A stretch of DNA of 64,000 nucleotides, from assembly GCF_028368995.1 (NCBI RefSeq), contig NZ_JAQNDL010000001.1, positions 2,382,001 through 2,446,000 of the forward strand. Reading direction: 5' to 3'. The notes below the pieces were generated by a model, which saw only the letters and a list, made by a program, of their open reading frames with translations, searched no databases and was not told the origin of the DNA. Within the stretch, counting starts at the first letter, position 1; each line of letters begins with the position of its first letter. The translations under genes were made by a program, and so were the position numbers. The DNA comes from Nannocystis bainbridge. Its GTDB lineage: Bacteria; Myxococcota_A; Polyangia; Nannocystales; Nannocystaceae. Below, one piece after another: positions 47,831 through 56,367 of this stretch.

Positions 47831-47956
47831 GAGGGGACCGTCTCGAACACCCGGAGGGCGCCGCCGAGGCGCGCAGCGCCGGCTCCCGCGTGCAGGTGCA
47901 CGAGGCACCTGCAGCCTCTCGGGCGCGACCCAAAGCCTCCGGCCGACCCGAGCGGA

Positions 47957-48490
47957 CTACACGGGCGCGACGCGAGGCGGGGGTGCTTCGGGACAGGTCG
48001 TTCGGGACAGCAGCGGCGGGTCGTCGCGCGGGCGCGCGGCCGTGAGCGCCACGCGCTGCGGCGACCACTCGTCGCGCAGGAGCGCGGCGACCGCGGCACT
48101 CGAGGGCCCGAGCAGGTCGGGCGGGGCCCGCGGCGGCAGACCGCCGCGCTGGAGCTTGCCGCAGGTCTCGTCGGTCGGGTCGCACACGGCCCGCTTGAAC
48201 AGCACCTCGAGCAGGCGCGAACAGGAGCCGCGCGACAGCTTGAGGACCGACGGGTCGACGACCAGGTCGGCCAGGAGATCGCCGCCGCACAGGACCTCGG
48301 CGTCCGGGTCGTCCTCGTCGCCGCAGAATTCCGCGGCGCCGAGCAGCTCGACCAGCCGCAGGTGAATGTCGCTGCGCAGGTCGGGGGTGCCCGGAACCGC
48401 GGCCTCCGCGCTCGATGCGGCCACGGCCGCGCCCAGCCAAAGGCTGAGCACGACGAGGCAGCGCAAGAAGCTGGCGAACACGGCAGGCAC
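47957..48490 (-). CDS. Secreted protein of unknown function upstream of the DsbA cluster
   Basis: 177 residues from a GTG at 48490; an ATG at 48544 is also open but adds a non-hydrophobic stretch. A signal peptide (FLRCLVVLSLWLGAAVAASS) ends near AEAAVPG. The mature part has five to six Cys (FCGDEDD, VLCGGD, GSCSRL, AVCDPTDETCGKL), perhaps substrates for the adjacent DsbA proteins. Its C-terminus (SRTTCPEAPPPR) is encoded by a palindromic-element copy at about 47986-48010. No family is recognised. Confidence 0.65.
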   Translation of the reverse strand: MPAVFASFLRCLVVLSLWLGAAVAASSAEAAVPGTPDLRSDIHLRLVELLGAAEFCGDEDDPDAEVLCGGDLLADLVVDPSVLKLSRGSCSRLLEVLFKRAVCDPTDETCGKLQRGGLPPRAPPDLLGPSSAAVAALLRDEWSPQRVALTAARPRDDPPLLSRTTCPEAPPPRVAPV

Positions 48491-48633
48491 GGAGGGCGGC
48501 GAAACGTTAGGCGGGTTTTGTAAACTGCGCAAGCCGCCATCCATTCCCGCCCGTGCGCCCGACCACGAACAGCGGTCGCCAGGGGCCGCTGGCCTGGTGG
48601 CGCCCCCGCGGACCGGCGTCGGACCCAAAGCAC

Positions 48634-48664
48634 GAAGCCCTGTCACCGGGGGTGACAGGGCTTC
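48634..48664 (-). terminator. Strong terminator hairpin after tRNA-Gly
   Basis: Perfect 14-bp stem GAAGCCCTGTCACC / GGTGACAGGGCTTC with a GGG/CCC triloop, 10 bp downstream of the tRNA-Gly 3' end. On the plus strand GATTTT follows, so it may work in both directions. Confidence 0.75.
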
Positions 48665-48673
48665 GATTTTCTG

Positions 48674-48746
<73 letters not shown>

Positions 48747-48829
48747 AGGATCGTGCAGAACAACGTCCGAAGACGGAACCCTGCCGGTTGGTTCAGGTTT
48801 TTGCCCCGCGCCGTGACGAGGGGAGGCGG

Positions 48830-48857
48830 AGAATATACGAGCCCCATGGAGTGTCAA
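48830..48857 (-). promoter_or_regulatory. Promoter for tRNA-Gly
   Basis: Minus-strand TTGACA (48857-48852), 16-nt spacer, TATTCT (48835-48830), close to the sigma-70 consensus. The tRNA begins about 77 nt downstream of the expected start. Confidence 0.62.
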
Positions 48858-48996
48858 GCCCCCTTCGACACGTTCGCGCAAAACCTTGCAGAGGCGCCTG
48901 GACCGCTCGTGCGCGCGAGATCTGGGGGTTCGGGGGTCCGCGGCAGGGGGCGCGCCGTGTTCGTGCAGGAGCTCACAAGTGCGCGGGTGATGCAGC

Positions 48997-49026
48997 TTGA
49001 CGCCGTCCCGAGGGATCGAGTACACA
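48997..49026 (+). promoter_or_regulatory. Promoter for tRNA-Asn
   Basis: TTGACG, 18-nt spacer, TACACA, 31 nt before the tRNA-Asn 5' end. Confidence 0.55.
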
Positions 49027-49057
49027 CGCTCGCCCCGGGCCCCCAAGTCCGGGTCAT

Positions 49058-49130
49058 TCCGACATAGCTCAGTCGGTAGAGCAGCGGACTGTTAATCCGC
49101 GGGTCGTAGGTTCGAGTCCTACTGTCGGAG
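49058..49130 (+). tRNA. tRNA-Asn (anticodon GTT)
   Basis: 73 nt. Acceptor TCCGACA pairs with TGTCGGA, D arm GCTCAGTCGGTAGAGC, anticodon arm CGGACTGTTAATCCG with GTT, T arm GTAGGTTCGAGTCCTAC. Discriminator G; the following CCC is not a full CCA. Confidence 0.96.
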
Positions 49131-49136
49131 CCCAGC

Positions 49137-49171
49137 AAAACCCCTCCAGCGCGCGCGCCGGAGGGGTTTTT
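49137..49171 (+). terminator. Intrinsic terminator after tRNA-Asn
   Basis: AAAACCCCTCC / GGAGGGGTTTT, an 11-bp stem with a 12-nt GC-alternating loop, running into TTTTTCCTTT. Because A-runs flank the other side, it may also end the convergent gene 49196-50500. Confidence 0.82.
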
Positions 49172-49195
49172 CCTTTGGGTCGCGCGGGCGACGGG

Positions 49196-50500
49196 TCAGC
49201 GCCGGCGCCGGCGCGCGAGCCCGAGGAGGCCGACCAGCGACATGGCCCACAGGCCAGGCCCGCCCTGCCCCGCCGCGCAGGCGCAGCCCTCGGCCGCGCC
49301 CTCGTCACCGCCGACCGCGGGCAACGCCTCGTCCGGGGTCGCGGTGACGACCTTGTCGTGGACCCGCGGGTTGCCGAACGCGTCGTAGGCGACGAGCACG
49401 AAGTTGTAGGTCTTGCCGTTCTCGAGCCCCGCGATGGCCACGCTTTCGCTGCTGAACGGGATGTGATCGCTGCACACGTGGTCCCAGTCGAGCGCGTGCA
49501 GGCCGGCGCTGACCCGCAGCCCGCAGCCCGCGTCGCACAGGCCCGCGGGGCCGTTGTCGTCGCCGTCGTCGCAGGCCTCGCCGGCCTCGACCACGCCGTT
49601 GCCGCAGACGCCCGGGTCCTCGACGCCCTGCCCGGCGATCTTCACGGTCGAGAACGGCTCGGCGCCGCACAGGTTGCCGGCGGTGAAGTAGTGGGTGCCG
49701 CTCGGGAGATCGAGCAGGTCGGGCGTCGCCTTGTCGAGGCCGAGCGAGGCGCCGCTGTCCGCCTCCTCGCACAGGACGCGGAAGCCCGCGATGTCGCCGG
49801 CGCCCGGCACTTCCCAGTGGAGCTCGACGCCGCCGCTGCCCGGCTCGGCGGTGAGGCCTGTGACCTTCATCAGCGGCGGCGAGAAGTCGTACGCCAGCGT
49901 CGGAATGTCGGACAGCTTGGAGAGCGCGTTGTCCGGCCCGTAGAAGAAGTCCTGCGCTTGGCACCCCGCGATGGCGTTCTCGTTGGGCGAGCACAGCCAC
50001 AGCCCGGCCTCGCCCTGGACGTCGCCGCAACCTTCGCCGAGGATCGTCTCGGGCGCGCCGACATCACGCGTCGGCGCCGCCGGATCGACGCCGAACGGCA
50101 AAAAGGCCGGGTGGAACGCGCCGGAAATGCCCTTGATGTATTCCGCGCCGAGCAGCTGGGCCAGCACGCCGCAGCGGAGGAATTGACCGGCGAGGCTGGT
50201 CTCGGCGGTCGGGCATTGCGTGCCGATGTAGGCCTGGATCCGGCTGGCGGTGTCGAGCATCGCGTTCGCCTTGGCCTTGACCTCGATACCGACGCGTTGC
50301 CCGCACTCGCAGCGGGCGCGGTTGCTGAAGTACCTGAAGTCGCGCTCGACCATCGGCCGCACGAACTCGCCGCTCTCGTCGGTCACATAGTACGTCACCG
50401 AGAAATCGCCCGGATCGGGCAACGCGGCGCGGGCAGTCCCGGCGAAGCCGAAGGTCGCAAGCAGCGCAGCATAGACATAGCGTGTCGAGATATCGGGCAT
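49196..50500 (-). CDS. Secreted Cys-rich protein with DUF4215-like repeat and MYXO-CTERM-like tail
   Basis: 434 residues from the ATG at 50500. The signal peptide is cleaved near AGTARAALPDPG. The mid part has fibronectin-like strands (GGVELHWEVPGAGDIAGFRVL) and a DUF4215-type Cys repeat (CGNGVVEAGEACDDGDDN). A second Fn-like strand set (LENGKTYNFVLVAYDAFGNP) precedes the tail GCACAAGQGG plus helix plus RRRRR, a MYXO-CTERM-like sorting signal. It is probably a surface-anchored adhesion or structural protein; the exact role is unknown. Convergent with tRNA-Asn. Confidence 0.85.
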   Translation of the reverse strand: MPDISTRYVYAALLATFGFAGTARAALPDPGDFSVTYYVTDESGEFVRPMVERDFRYFSNRARCECGQRVGIEVKAKANAMLDTASRIQAYIGTQCPTAETSLAGQFLRCGVLAQLLGAEYIKGISGAFHPAFLPFGVDPAAPTRDVGAPETILGEGCGDVQGEAGLWLCSPNENAIAGCQAQDFFYGPDNALSKLSDIPTLAYDFSPPLMKVTGLTAEPGSGGVELHWEVPGAGDIAGFRVLCEEADSGASLGLDKATPDLLDLPSGTHYFTAGNLCGAEPFSTVKIAGQGVEDPGVCGNGVVEAGEACDDGDDNGPAGLCDAGCGLRVSAGLHALDWDHVCSDHIPFSSESVAIAGLENGKTYNFVLVAYDAFGNPRVHDKVVTATPDEALPAVGGDEGAAEGCACAAGQGGPGLWAMSLVGLLGLARRRRR

Positions 50501-50645
50501 GTCGATCGAACCTGGCTCGCGTCGAGGTTGTTCCGCCGATGATCACGGCGTCAAGGGCATCACCATCCCGGTATAGCGCCAATCCGCCGCGAGCCTCTCG
50601 ATCTGTGAAGGGCGCGACCTGTTCAATTGCCAGGCGCCGAGAAAT

Positions 50646-51116
50646 TCATGAGCAGGCCGATCCACGAGGGCCCTCGGCCCGCGGCAGCTGGACCACCCGC
50701 GTCCCCCCGGCGAACGCGTCGTGATTGCCCTGGCGCTGCGGGCTGCGGGCGATCGCCCTGGCGATCACGATCCACGCGGCGAGCGCGAGCAGCGGGCCGA
50801 CGAACGGGACCGAGCCGACCAGCGTGAACGCCTCGCGCCACAGCGACTGGCGCAACGTCGGCCGCCCGCCGGCGGGCCCGAGCACGCGCAGCCGCAGCGC
50901 CAGCTTGCCGGGTGTCGCGCCCAGCCCGGCGTCGAACAGGCTGAAGTAGAAGAACACGAAAGCCGAGCCGACCAGCAACCAGTCGAAGCCGTAGCCCATC
51001 ACCTGCCCGAGGCCGACTTCGACGGCGGCGAGGATCAGGACATCGAGCCCGCGGGCCAGCAGGCGCACCGGGAACTCGGCGGGGGTCGGAGCAGAAGTGG
51101 ACGATGCGACGGTCAT
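50646..51116 (-). CDS. RDD-domain membrane protein
   Basis: 156 residues from the ATG at 51116. The N-terminal ARGLDVLILAAVE corresponds to the RDD motif (Arg-x-x-Asp kept) in helix 1. GATPGKLALRLRVLG is the conserved loop of the family, followed by LWREAFTLVGSVPFVGPLLALAAW. RDD proteins are small membrane proteins, some acting in ion exchange. The activity here cannot be told. It may share a transcript with the gene at 51183. Confidence 0.85.
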   Translation of the reverse strand: MTVASSTSAPTPAEFPVRLLARGLDVLILAAVEVGLGQVMGYGFDWLLVGSAFVFFYFSLFDAGLGATPGKLALRLRVLGPAGGRPTLRQSLWREAFTLVGSVPFVGPLLALAAWIVIARAIARSPQRQGNHDAFAGGTRVVQLPRAEGPRGSACS

Positions 51117-51182
51117 GGCAGAGCCTCCGCGTGATGGACCGCGGCGGCCGGCGCGACTCATCGGTCGCCACGGCAAAAATCG

Positions 51183-52415
51183 TCACTCGAAAGGCGCCAC
51201 CGCCCGCACCTCGAAGTCGGCGTCGATCCGGACCGCGAACTCGCAGCGGGCCTCCGACTCGCGCAGGATCACGATCGCGTGCTCGCCTCGCGCGTGGGCC
51301 GTGAACGACCACAGCCCGTCCGGCAGGTCGACCAGCGCCCGCTCCTCCGCGCGGCCGAGCTCGACCAGCGGGGCCAGGCGCGCCGTCAGGCCCGACTCCG
51401 CCAGTGACAGCGCGAGCACGCGGTCCCCCAGCGGCAGCACCGTGAAGTCGAGGTAGTCGCTGGCCGGCAGCGGCGGGTGCCGCTCGACCCGCGCCGTGCC
51501 CTCGGGGCGGGTCGTCAGCTCGACGATGTCGCGCGAACCTGTCCCCGAGAACATGTTGTCGTCCTTCCACAGCACGCGGCCGGCCCCGCGGGAGAAGGCG
51601 ACACGCGTGTCGAGGCTGTCGAGGTTGTGCAGCGCCAGCGGCGACCACTGACCGGCGCGGCAGAACGCGGTCGCCACCTGCGGCGTCTCGGGCCCGTGGG
51701 AGATCTCGATCGCCAGGAACGACGCCTCGCCGTGCGTGCGCAGGTGGAACTGACACGGATACACGCCGGGCGAAGTCGCCGGCACCAGGCCGAGCTCGAC
51801 GCGCGGGCCGACCCCCGCGGCGCCGACCCGACGGGCGAACATCCGCAGCACCGTGGCCTCGGCGATGGCGCCGAACAACCACCCGCCGCGGATCGTGCCG
51901 GTCTCGGCCAGCGCGCGCCGCTCCACCCGCCCGCTCGGGTGTGCGATCACCAGCTGCGACGCGTTGCGCCAGCTCTCGGTCTCGAGCGCCAGCACCGCCC
52001 CATCGGCGAGCGCGTAGCCGGTGACCGTGCGACCGAGCGCCCACGGCATGCGCCGCTGACCCGACAGCGGCATCAGCCGCGTCGATCGCCCCAGCGGCTC
52101 GCGGATCCGCAGCCACAGCGGGCTGTTCGGCTCGCCCGCCAGGATCTCCGCCTCCTCGGCCAGACCGGCGCTGTGCAGCGCATCGGCCTCGTCGGCCTCG
52201 GCGAAGCCGACCTCGGGGACCACCGTCACGCGCACACGGGGCTCGCCGGCGGCGCTCCCGGCGAACTCACACAACAGCTGACGGTCCGGGTCGAAGCACA
52301 CCAGCTCGGCCGCCGGCTCGTGGTTGCGCAGCCACGCCGGCTCGCAATCGCGGACGAACGGCACGACGACCGCGCCGGTGCCAGCGACGCGGGGGCAGTC
52401 GGCTGGCGCGCGCAT
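51183..52415 (-). CDS. Protein of unknown function, beta-rich
   Basis: 410 residues from the ATG at 52415. No signal peptide, membrane helix or known motif is seen. Alternating hydrophobic strands and repeated short blades (VLALETESWRNASQLVIAHP, VLALSLAESGLTARLAPLVE, EHAIVILRESEARCEFAVRI) suggest a beta-propeller or sandwich. A palindromic-element copy at about 51534-51560 falls in frame where the protein reads DDNMFSGTGSRD. It precedes the RDD gene on the same strand. Real coding is supported by codon bias and by spacing between the flanking genes. Confidence 0.65.
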   Translation of the reverse strand: MRAPADCPRVAGTGAVVVPFVRDCEPAWLRNHEPAAELVCFDPDRQLLCEFAGSAAGEPRVRVTVVPEVGFAEADEADALHSAGLAEEAEILAGEPNSPLWLRIREPLGRSTRLMPLSGQRRMPWALGRTVTGYALADGAVLALETESWRNASQLVIAHPSGRVERRALAETGTIRGGWLFGAIAEATVLRMFARRVGAAGVGPRVELGLVPATSPGVYPCQFHLRTHGEASFLAIEISHGPETPQVATAFCRAGQWSPLALHNLDSLDTRVAFSRGAGRVLWKDDNMFSGTGSRDIVELTTRPEGTARVERHPPLPASDYLDFTVLPLGDRVLALSLAESGLTARLAPLVELGRAEERALVDLPDGLWSFTAHARGEHAIVILRESEARCEFAVRIDADFEVRAVAPFE

Positions 52416-52554
52416 CTGGGCTGACGCTAGCGCGAGCCTCCCGCTCTCGTCGAGGGTTCGTGGATTGTCGACAGCAGCGCAACAATACGTTGCTCCGGCC
52501 CCGGCTTGTCCGGGCCCGCGCGGGGTAACATACCAGGCGGTCAGGAGCCCCTGC

Positions 52555-53334
52555 ATGCCCACCACGCCCGTCCTGTTCGTCGGCCACGGTTCACCGATGA
52601 ACGTCATCCTCGACAATGCCTGGACGCGGTCGTTCAAGGATCTCGGAGCGGCGTTGCCGACGCCGCGGGCCATCCTCGCCATCTCGGCGCACTGGTACAC
52701 GCGCGGCACCTTCGTGACCGCCGGCGGCGACCCGCCGACGATCCACGACTTCGGCAATTTCCCCCGCCGGCTGTTCGAGATCCAGTACCCGGCCCGCGGC
52801 CACGACGAGCTCGCGCGCCGGGTCTGCGAGCTGCTGGTCGGCGACAAGGCCGCGCCGCGCAGCGACTGGGGCCTCGATCACGGGACCTGGTCCGTCCTGC
52901 ACCACATGTACCCGCGCGCCGACGTGCCGGTGGTGCAGCTCAGCATCGACCACCGGCGGCCGCCGGCCGAGCACCTGGCGATCGGTCGCGCGCTCGCGCC
53001 CCTGCGCGAGGAGGGCGTCCTGATCCTCGCCAGCGGCAACATCACGCACAACCTGCGCGCCGCCATGCAGTGGGCGCAGAGCGGCGACGGCACGCAGCAG
53101 GAGTGGGCCCTGCAATTCGACGCCGACGTGGCCCGGGCGGTCGAGCAGCATGACCACGAGTTCCTCGCCCGCGCCCCCGAGAGCCCGCTCGGGCGCCAGA
53201 ACCACCCGAGCCTCGACCACTACTTGCCGCTGCTCTACGCCGTCGGGGCCGCGCACGAGACCGAGGCCCCGCGGTTCTTCAACCCCGGCTTCGACCTCGG
53301 CTCGATCTCGATGCGCGGCGCCGTGTTCGGCTAG
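52555..53334 (+). CDS. Class III extradiol dioxygenase, 4,5-DOPA dioxygenase (LigB/YgiD) type
   Basis: 259 residues from the ATG at 52555 with AGGAG 7 nt upstream. Metal-ligand motifs of the DODA/YgiD group are VGHGSPMN (H11), ISAHWY (H46) and ASGNITHNLR, with the catalytic His likely in LDHGTWSVLHHMYP. The enzyme opens catechol-type rings with an iron or zinc centre; the natural substrate is unknown. The stop codon overlaps the stop of the convergent methylase gene within a shared CTAG. Confidence 0.9.
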   Translation: MPTTPVLFVGHGSPMNVILDNAWTRSFKDLGAALPTPRAILAISAHWYTRGTFVTAGGDPPTIHDFGNFPRRLFEIQYPARGHDELARRVCELLVGDKAAPRSDWGLDHGTWSVLHHMYPRADVPVVQLSIDHRRPPAEHLAIGRALAPLREEGVLILASGNITHNLRAAMQWAQSGDGTQQEWALQFDADVARAVEQHDHEFLARAPESPLGRQNHPSLDHYLPLLYAVGAAHETEAPRFFNPGFDLGSISMRGAVFG

Positions 53335-55229
53335 TCGACCCGCGCCACCTCGAGGCAGGCCGCCCGCGCGCGCTCGCGGCTGACCACGCGCTCGCGGATC
53401 GACGCCTCCACCATCGCCGCGATCCGGGTCCGCTGGGCTGGGTCGCGCGGCAGCGGCAGCACCAGCTCGCCGACGCGGTCGCCGAGCGAGTCGATGATGT
53501 CCTGCGTGAACCGCTTGGCCTCGATCTGCTTGCGCACCGGCTCCGAGCCGAGCATCGCCAGCAGCAGGTACGGCGACAGCAGCTCGGGCCGGCGCACGCG
53601 CAGCTTCAGCAGGTGGCTCTGGAACACGATGCGCGTGTCGTGCTCGGTGATGAACGCACACGTGCCGATCAGGTACGTGCCGTCGCGGACCATCAGGATG
53701 TCGCCCGCGCGCACGTCCTGCTTGGCGCGCAGCGACTCGTAGACCGCCTCGCCGACGCAGTGCTTGGGGTCGAGCTTGAGCTCCCAGTTGGAGAGATCGG
53801 AGGTGCGCACGAACGGCACGTCGCCGCCGCCGTACGCCAGCTTGCCGACCTCGTGCCCGCTGGTGATGCCGAGGATCCCGTCGTCGATCAGCTGCTGAAT
53901 CGACACCAGCTCGTGCGTGCGCTGCAGCCGGGCCAGGGTGGCCGCGACCCGCGGGTCGTAGTAGCGCGGGGCCAGCACGTTGCCGCGCACGGCCTCGGGC
54001 GCGACCGCGTGGCCGAGGCGGCTGGCCGCGGGCGGGCTGCCGGCCTCGTGCTGGCGGAACCGGTCGCCGATCTCCGGCAGCTCGTCGCGGGCGATGCTGC
54101 GGCCGCGGCTGTCCTTGCCGCACCACGCCGCCTCGGCCATGAAGATCGCCGGCCGCTCGCTCGCCGGCGCCGGCTCGCGGCGGGTCAGCAGCACCAGGCA
54201 CACCTTGGTGTGCGTGCCGCCCTTGCCCGACGTCTTGAACAGCTCCTCGGGCATGCCGATGACCGCCCGCAGATCTGCCTGTTCGAACATGTACTGAACG
54301 ACATGTCGATACGACTTGCCGGAGATCAGGCTCTCGGGCAGCACCAGGCCGACGCGGCCGCCGGGGCGGGCCAGCGCCAGCAGACGCTCGACGAACAGCA
54401 CCTGCGGCGAGACCCCGCGCTGCAGCCGGGGCGTGCGCTCCCAGCGATCGTCGGCGCCGCGCCGCCACGCGTGGCCGAGCGCGAACGTCTGCTGGACCTC
54501 GGTCGACGCCGCCACGATCTTGGCCCCGAACGGCGGGTTGGCGAGCACGACGTCGAACCCGCGCTGCTCGCACGCGATAGGTCCGCCGTCTTCGCCCTGC
54601 CAGGCCAGCGTGTCGCCGCAGTAGACCCGCGCCGGCGCCATCGTCACCAGCCCGACGTGCGCGCGCGCCAGCCCGGCCAGGTAGCGGTCCTTGTCGATCC
54701 CGACCACGCTGCGCGCCACCTCGGCCGGCGCGCCGCCGCGGGCCACCAGCCGCCGCGCCGTGTGGCTGAGGAACCCGCCGGCGCCGCAGGCCGGGTCGAT
54801 CACCCGCTCGCCGGGGCGCGGATCGACCAGGTCGACCAGCATGCGCACCGCCGTCTGCGGGGTGAAGAACTGGCCCTCGACCCCGCGCGTCGCCGACGCG
54901 GTGAACACCTCGTAGGCGTCGCCGATCGGGTCGCAGCGCGGGTCGTCGAGGTCGAGCCCGCGCAGCTCGCGGTCGACCTCGTGCAGCGTCGCCGCGTCGA
55001 GCCCGATCTGCGCGTCGGCGGCGAACACCTCGGGCATGAGCGCCTGCAGCCGCGCGAGCTGGGCCCGGTAGAACCCCAGCAGCGCGCCCGCCTCGCCCGG
55101 CGCCGCGTCGCCGCTGCGGACCGTCAGCGTCCGGCAGAACACGCAGCGCAGCACCTCGTCGAGCAGCGCCGCGTCGCGGGTCGCGCCGACCAACCGGCCG
55201 GCCAGGAAGTTGCGCAGCCGGCCGAACAT
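53331..55229 (-). CDS. N6-adenine DNA methylase (HsdM-type) fused to specificity-like domain, orphan
   Basis: 632 residues from the ATG at 55229; an upstream ATG at 55277 lies in the palindromic element and would add 16 residues. The N-terminal helices are followed by the SAM motif DPACGAGGFL (145-154) and the catalytic NPPFG (231-235), plus GQFFTPQTAVRMLVDL, which is characteristic of HsdM. The last ~230 residues (EVGKLAYGGGDVPFVRTSDLSNWE, given as GGGDVPFVRTSDLSNWE, and YLLLAMLGSEPVRKQIE) look like one HsdS target-recognition half. No hsdR or other nuclease is adjacent. It may be a regulatory or defence-derived orphan methylase; target sequence unknown. Confidence 0.88.
   Translation of the reverse strand: MFGRLRNFLAGRLVGATRDAALLDEVLRCVFCRTLTVRSGDAAPGEAGALLGFYRAQLARLQALMPEVFAADAQIGLDAATLHEVDRELRGLDLDDPRCDPIGDAYEVFTASATRGVEGQFFTPQTAVRMLVDLVDPRPGERVIDPACGAGGFLSHTARRLVARGGAPAEVARSVVGIDKDRYLAGLARAHVGLVTMAPARVYCGDTLAWQGEDGGPIACEQRGFDVVLANPPFGAKIVAASTEVQQTFALGHAWRRGADDRWERTPRLQRGVSPQVLFVERLLALARPGGRVGLVLPESLISGKSYRHVVQYMFEQADLRAVIGMPEELFKTSGKGGTHTKVCLVLLTRREPAPASERPAIFMAEAAWCGKDSRGRSIARDELPEIGDRFRQHEAGSPPAASRLGHAVAPEAVRGNVLAPRYYDPRVAATLARLQRTHELVSIQQLIDDGILGITSGHEVGKLAYGGGDVPFVRTSDLSNWELKLDPKHCVGEAVYESLRAKQDVRAGDILMVRDGTYLIGTCAFITEHDTRIVFQSHLLKLRVRRPELLSPYLLLAMLGSEPVRKQIEAKRFTQDIIDSLGDRVGELVLPLPRDPAQRTRIAAMVEASIRERVVSRERARAACLEVARVD
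54276..54310. repeat. Palindromic element within the methylase gene
   Basis: GTTCGAACATG, then GAACGACATGTCGATACG; in frame within the methylase fold near YRHVVQYMFEQADLR. Confidence 0.6.
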
Positions 55230-55252
55230 GGCCCTGGTCTCAGGGACCTGCG

Positions 55253-55280
55253 TCGAAGGACATGTCTCTTCAAACATGTG
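55253..55280. repeat. Palindromic element upstream of the methylase gene
   Basis: TCGAAGGACATGTCTC then TTCAAACATG: two halves in the 216-bp gap between the methylase and the next minus-strand gene. The alternative methylase start lies inside it. Confidence 0.7.
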
Positions 55281-55445
55281 CTTTCAGTCATCCCCGCCGC
55301 AGCAGCTCGAACCCGACCTCGCGCCCCTGCCCGCCGAGGAGCCGGCGGCGACCAGGCGGCGGGCGATGGCAGAATCGTGCGACGACATGGCGCGCAGCCT
55401 ACCGCGAAAGCATCGGCCGCGCGAGTCCCGCAGCCGGGCCCGAAC

Positions 55446-56285
55446 CTACTGACAGGTCAGCGGCGCGCCGTCGAAGACCGTCATGGTGCAGGTCGAGTCG
55501 GCCGCGCAGCCGCAGATCCCCGCGTAACAGGTGTCCACATTCTGTCCGCCCGCGCAGTCGCTGTCGACCGCGCAGCCGCAGCGGCCGGCCACGCACTGCA
55601 CATACCCGGGCAGCCCCGAATCGACGCAGTCCTGATCGATCTGGCACACGCACGCGCCCGACGGCACGTCGCACGCCGGGTGCCCCGTCTGCGGCACGCA
55701 GCCCTCGTCGCCCGTGCACGGGCTCTGGCACGCCCCCGCCTCGCAGCTGGCCGCCGCCTGCCCGCACACCAGCACCTCGCGCTCGCCCGCGAACAGCGGC
55801 AACATCTGCTCGACCAGCCCGAAATCGGCGCACGCGAAGGTGCCCGGGGTCAGCGCGCAGCGGCCCGCGTCGGCCACCAGCACGCACGCCTCCTCGGGCG
55901 CGCACTCGCCCGGGCCCGCGCACGGCGTCTTCCACCCCGACAGCTCGGCCAGGCACTGCGCGTCGCTGGTGCACGGCGGGAACAGGCACAGCCCGTCGAT
56001 GCAGCGGAACCCGAGGTCGCTGCCGCCGATCCGGCAGTCACGATCGCTCTCGCACTGCGACTGGCAGCGCTTGGCCTCGGGCCCCGCAGTGGTCGGCTCG
56101 CCCGTGCTGCCGGTCGTCGTCGCGCTCGTCGTCGAAGTGCTCGTCGCCGGCTCGCCGGTGGTCGGCGTCGCCGTCGACGACGACGTGGTCTGCGGCTCGC
56201 TGGCCGTCCCGGCGCCTGTCGGCGGGCACGCGGACAGGAGCCCCGCCGCGAGCCCCAGAGTTCGGATCTTGCCAGTCAACACCAT
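55446..56285 (-). CDS. Cys-rich lipoprotein with Ser/Thr-rich linker
   Basis: 279 residues from the ATG at 56285. The lipoprotein signal is GLAAGLLSACPP (C20). Residues about 31-70 are a Thr/Ser/Gly/Pro linker with TGEPATST and GSTGEPTT units, common in Nannocystis-type proteins. After that come many short Cys repeats (CQSQCESDRDC, CTSDAQC, CTGDEGC, CQIDQDC, CAVDSDC, CAADSTC) that resemble tandem knottin or EGF-like modules. No enzyme motif is seen; a surface-binding role is plausible. Confidence 0.83.
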   Translation of the reverse strand: MVLTGKIRTLGLAAGLLSACPPTGAGTASEPQTTSSSTATPTTGEPATSTSTTSATTTGSTGEPTTAGPEAKRCQSQCESDRDCRIGGSDLGFRCIDGLCLFPPCTSDAQCLAELSGWKTPCAGPGECAPEEACVLVADAGRCALTPGTFACADFGLVEQMLPLFAGEREVLVCGQAAASCEAGACQSPCTGDEGCVPQTGHPACDVPSGACVCQIDQDCVDSGLPGYVQCVAGRCGCAVDSDCAGGQNVDTCYAGICGCAADSTCTMTVFDGAPLTCQ

Positions 56286-56367
56286 GCTGCGCGACGGTAG
56301 CGCATTTTCGCCCGTGGGCGAAGAATCCCGCGCATGCGGACCGCGAGAAGTGGCACCATCGGCCGCG

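Larger units (their letters stand above)
48747..49057. other. Divergent control region between tRNA-Gly and tRNA-Asn (311 bp)
   Basis: No coding frame is supported. It holds the two tRNA promoter candidates given separately; the rest shows no repeat or hairpin that stands out. Confidence 0.7.
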
